From Plantactinospora alkalitolerans (GTDB lineage: Bacteria; Actinomycetota; Actinomycetes; Mycobacteriales; Micromonosporaceae), in NCBI RefSeq assembly GCF_015690345.1, contig NZ_JADPUN010000111.1:1-43187 (forward strand): a DNA stretch of 43,187 nucleotides, given 5' to 3'. A model generated the notes under the pieces. The model was given only the letters and a program-made list of their open reading frames with translations, did no database searches and was not told where the DNA came from. A program made the position numbers and the translations under genes. This document shows, piece by piece, positions 41,515 to 43,187 of this stretch. How positions within the stretch are numbered: position 1 is the stretch's first letter; each line of letters starts with the position of its first letter.

Positions 41515-41979
41515 ATGACCCGATGGCTCGATCCCGATGAGCAGCGGACCTGGCGCGCGTTCCTGACCGCGTCCCGAGCCCTGATGGCGACGCTCGACCG
41601 GGAGTTGCAACGCGACGCCGGCATGCCGCACGCGTACTACGAGATCCTGGTCCGGCTCTCCGAGGCGCCCGGCCGGCAGTTGCGGATGTCCGACCTCGCC
41701 GACGCGACCGGCGGCTCCCGCAGCCGGTTGTCCCACGCGGTGGCCCGGCTGGCCGAGTCCGGCTGGGTCCGCCGGGAGGACTGCCCCACCGATCGTCGCG
41801 GTCAGGTTGCCGTGCTCACCGATCAGGGTTTCGAGGTGCTCTCCGGCGCCGCGCCCGGACATGTCGACGGGGTACGACAGCATCTGTTCGACCCACTCAG
41901 CCCCGCGCAGATCGACCAGTTGCGGCGGATCAGCGAGGCGTTGGTCGCTCATCTCGAACCGGATCATCCGACAGGATGA
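41515..41979 (+). CDS. MarR family transcriptional regulator
   Basis: 154 aa from ATG at 41515; an ATG at 41503 adds four residues and cannot be excluded. The winged helix has MPHAYYEILVRLSEAPGRQL, RMSDLADATGGSRSRLSHAV and wing ESGWVRREDCPTDRRGQVAV. Helices at both ends form the dimer interface. It is divergent from the VOC gene, with a perfect palindrome between them, which is the classical self-regulating arrangement. The ligand is unknown, possibly a phenolic compound given the dioxygenase-like target. Confidence 0.92.
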   Translation: MTRWLDPDEQRTWRAFLTASRALMATLDRELQRDAGMPHAYYEILVRLSEAPGRQLRMSDLADATGGSRSRLSHAVARLAESGWVRREDCPTDRRGQVAVLTDQGFEVLSGAAPGHVDGVRQHLFDPLSPAQIDQLRRISEALVAHLEPDHPTG

Positions 41980-42037
41980 CCAAACTGTCCCCACCGGCCC
42001 TCTTGTACTGAACGTCGCCGGGCGAGCACGATGGGGC

Positions 42038-43187
42038 GTGGCTTCCGGCTTCGCTGAACTCACCTCCCATGCGCAGGCACTCGTGGCGGCCGGCGACCTG
42101 ACCGGGGCGCGCGAGTTGCTGGGCCCGCCGCTGCGCGGGGCCGACCCGAGCCCGGGCAACGCCTCACCCGAGTTGGCCGAGGCCGCCGGCCTGCAAGCCC
42201 GGGTCCTGGTCGCCCTCGGCGACGCACACTCGGCCCGGGGCTGGGCGGCGTTCGCGTACTCGGCGGCCACCCGGCTGTACGGCCCGGCCGACCAGCGGAC
42301 CGTGGGAACCGCGGCCACGCTCGCCGCCGTGCTGCACCGGGTCGGCAGCCACGCGCGGGCCGCCCGGCTGTACCGGGACGTCATCATCGAACTCACCGCG
42401 ACCGACGGACCGGAGTCGCTGCGGGTGCTCGCCGCCCACGCCGACCTGGCCACGGTCGAGTACGCCCAGGGTGAGTGCACGCTCGCCCGGAACCGGCTCG
42501 AAGACGCCTGGGAACTGCATCGCGAGGTCTACGGTGACGGTCACGTCGCCGGCATCCGGATGCTCGCCCGGCTGGGTTCGATGCAGCGCGACTGTGGACT
42601 GCACACCTCGGCGCACGAGCATCTGGCCCTGGCCCGCGAACTCTGCCGCGAACACCTGCCGGCCGACCATCCGCTGGCCGCCCAGGTCGGGGCGCTCGCC
42701 CGGGCGGCGGCCAGTCCCGACCACGTCTGCGCCGACGCCGCCCCGGGGACCCGGAGTGTTCCGCAGGTGCCACCCGCCCGGACCGGCGCACCCCCGCAGA
42801 CCGATCCGCCGACCAGTTCCGCGACCGAGCCGGACCGGCCGACCTCGCCCGCCCCGTCATCGTCGCCGTACGATCCCACGGCGGCGCCGTACGGCCCCCC
42901 GGCAACGCCGCACGGATCCACGGCGTCGCCGTACCAGCCCGGCTCGGCGCGGCCGTCGGGCGGGTATCCACTGGAGACGGAGCATCCGCCGGACGCCGAC
43001 CTGCCACCCCTGGAGGACCTGCCGCCGCTGCGGTATCCGCCCGCACCAGCGCCGCCCTGGTCCGCCGCACAGCCCTCGACCACGTCCGCGCCGCAGGTGC
43101 CACCGCCTCGGCTGCCGCCGGCACCACCGGCCGAGACCCCGCCGCGCTGGGCCAGCCCGCCGCGTCCCGCCGGCCGCCCTCCGGTGC
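42038..43187 (+). CDS. TPR-repeat protein with a Pro-rich tail (cut by the window end)
   Basis: At least 383 codons, open to the last base of the window, from GTG at 42038. The first ~225 residues are tetratricopeptide-like helical repeats (ALVAAGDLTGARELLG, AAVLHRVGSHARAARLYRDV, LATVEYAQGECTLARNRLED, HEHLALARELCREHLPADHP). The remainder is Pro/Ala/Ser-rich and probably disordered (SPYDPTAAPYGPP type). No enzyme motif is seen. Such proteins are common scaffolds in actinomycetes. The C-terminal part is outside the window, so a further domain may be missing. Confidence 0.8.
   Translation, partial: MASGFAELTSHAQALVAAGDLTGARELLGPPLRGADPSPGNASPELAEAAGLQARVLVALGDAHSARGWAAFAYSAATRLYGPADQRTVGTAATLAAVLHRVGSHARAARLYRDVIIELTATDGPESLRVLAAHADLATVEYAQGECTLARNRLEDAWELHREVYGDGHVAGIRMLARLGSMQRDCGLHTSAHEHLALARELCREHLPADHPLAAQVGALARAAASPDHVCADAAPGTRSVPQVPPARTGAPPQTDPPTSSATEPDRPTSPAPSSSPYDPTAAPYGPPATPHGSTASPYQPGSARPSGGYPLETEHPPDADLPPLEDLPPLRYPPAPAPPWSAAQPSTTSAPQVPPPRLPPAPPAETPPRWASPPRPAGRPPV

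Overview
This 43.2 kb window comes from a high-GC actinomycete. Its codon use, the SsgB-type sporulation protein, the genus-style intergenic hairpin at 34659-34700 and the overall gene style point to the Micromonosporaceae (Micromonospora or a close relative). This assignment is inference from sequence style, not from a database match.

Region 1 (374-19094) is a natural-product gene cluster that I cannot match to a known product. It has no modular PKS and no NRPS adenylation domain. A StrR/ParB-type regulator, a type I-beta DAHP synthase and a large LuxR (LAL) regulator lie on its left. A tightly overlapping minus-strand operon (13392 down to 6557) encodes a KAS III enzyme, an ATP-grasp ligase, a fold-III PLP decarboxylase, an acyl carrier protein (ACP), a second KAS III-like protein without the catalytic Cys, a protein consisting only of an acyl-CoA dehydrogenase C-terminal domain, a full acyl-CoA dehydrogenase and AcpS. 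A divergent plus-strand operon (13678-19094) encodes a free-standing condensation-domain protein, an ABC-2 exporter (ATPase and permease) and an O-carbamoyltransferase. The ATP-grasp/ACP/decarboxylase trio resembles butirosin BtrJ/BtrI/BtrK. I infer that an amino acid is loaded on the ACP, decarboxylated, desaturated, condensed or transferred by a KAS III pair, joined by the C domain, carbamoylated and exported.

Region 2 (19161-29634) holds an MprAB-like two-component system, an MMPL exporter, a copper type II monooxygenase-like lipoprotein and an orphan NarL-type response regulator. The partner kinase of that regulator survives only as its last ~45 codons, because transposon debris occupies the rest. 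Transposase remnants sit beside two copies of a ~62 bp direct repeat. A membrane protein of the glycosyltransferase-C type and a small membrane-anchored protein follow.

Region 3 (29954-33186) is a decayed integrative element in tRNA-Val(CAC). A 43 bp perfect copy of the tRNA 3' part flanks 3.2 kb. Inside are a frameshifted tyrosine integrase, an IS5-like element with ~30 bp inverted ends and an unexpected small gene, and an IS630-like fragment.

Region 4 (33237-43187) is ordinary chromosome: a PGPGW membrane protein, ssgB, an SDR oxidoreductase with a palindromic operator, a GH44-CBM3 cellulase, AraC and Rrf2 regulators, a small DUF4236 protein, a possible TcmP-like protein, a VOC protein divergent from a MarR regulator with a clear operator, and a TPR protein cut by the window end.
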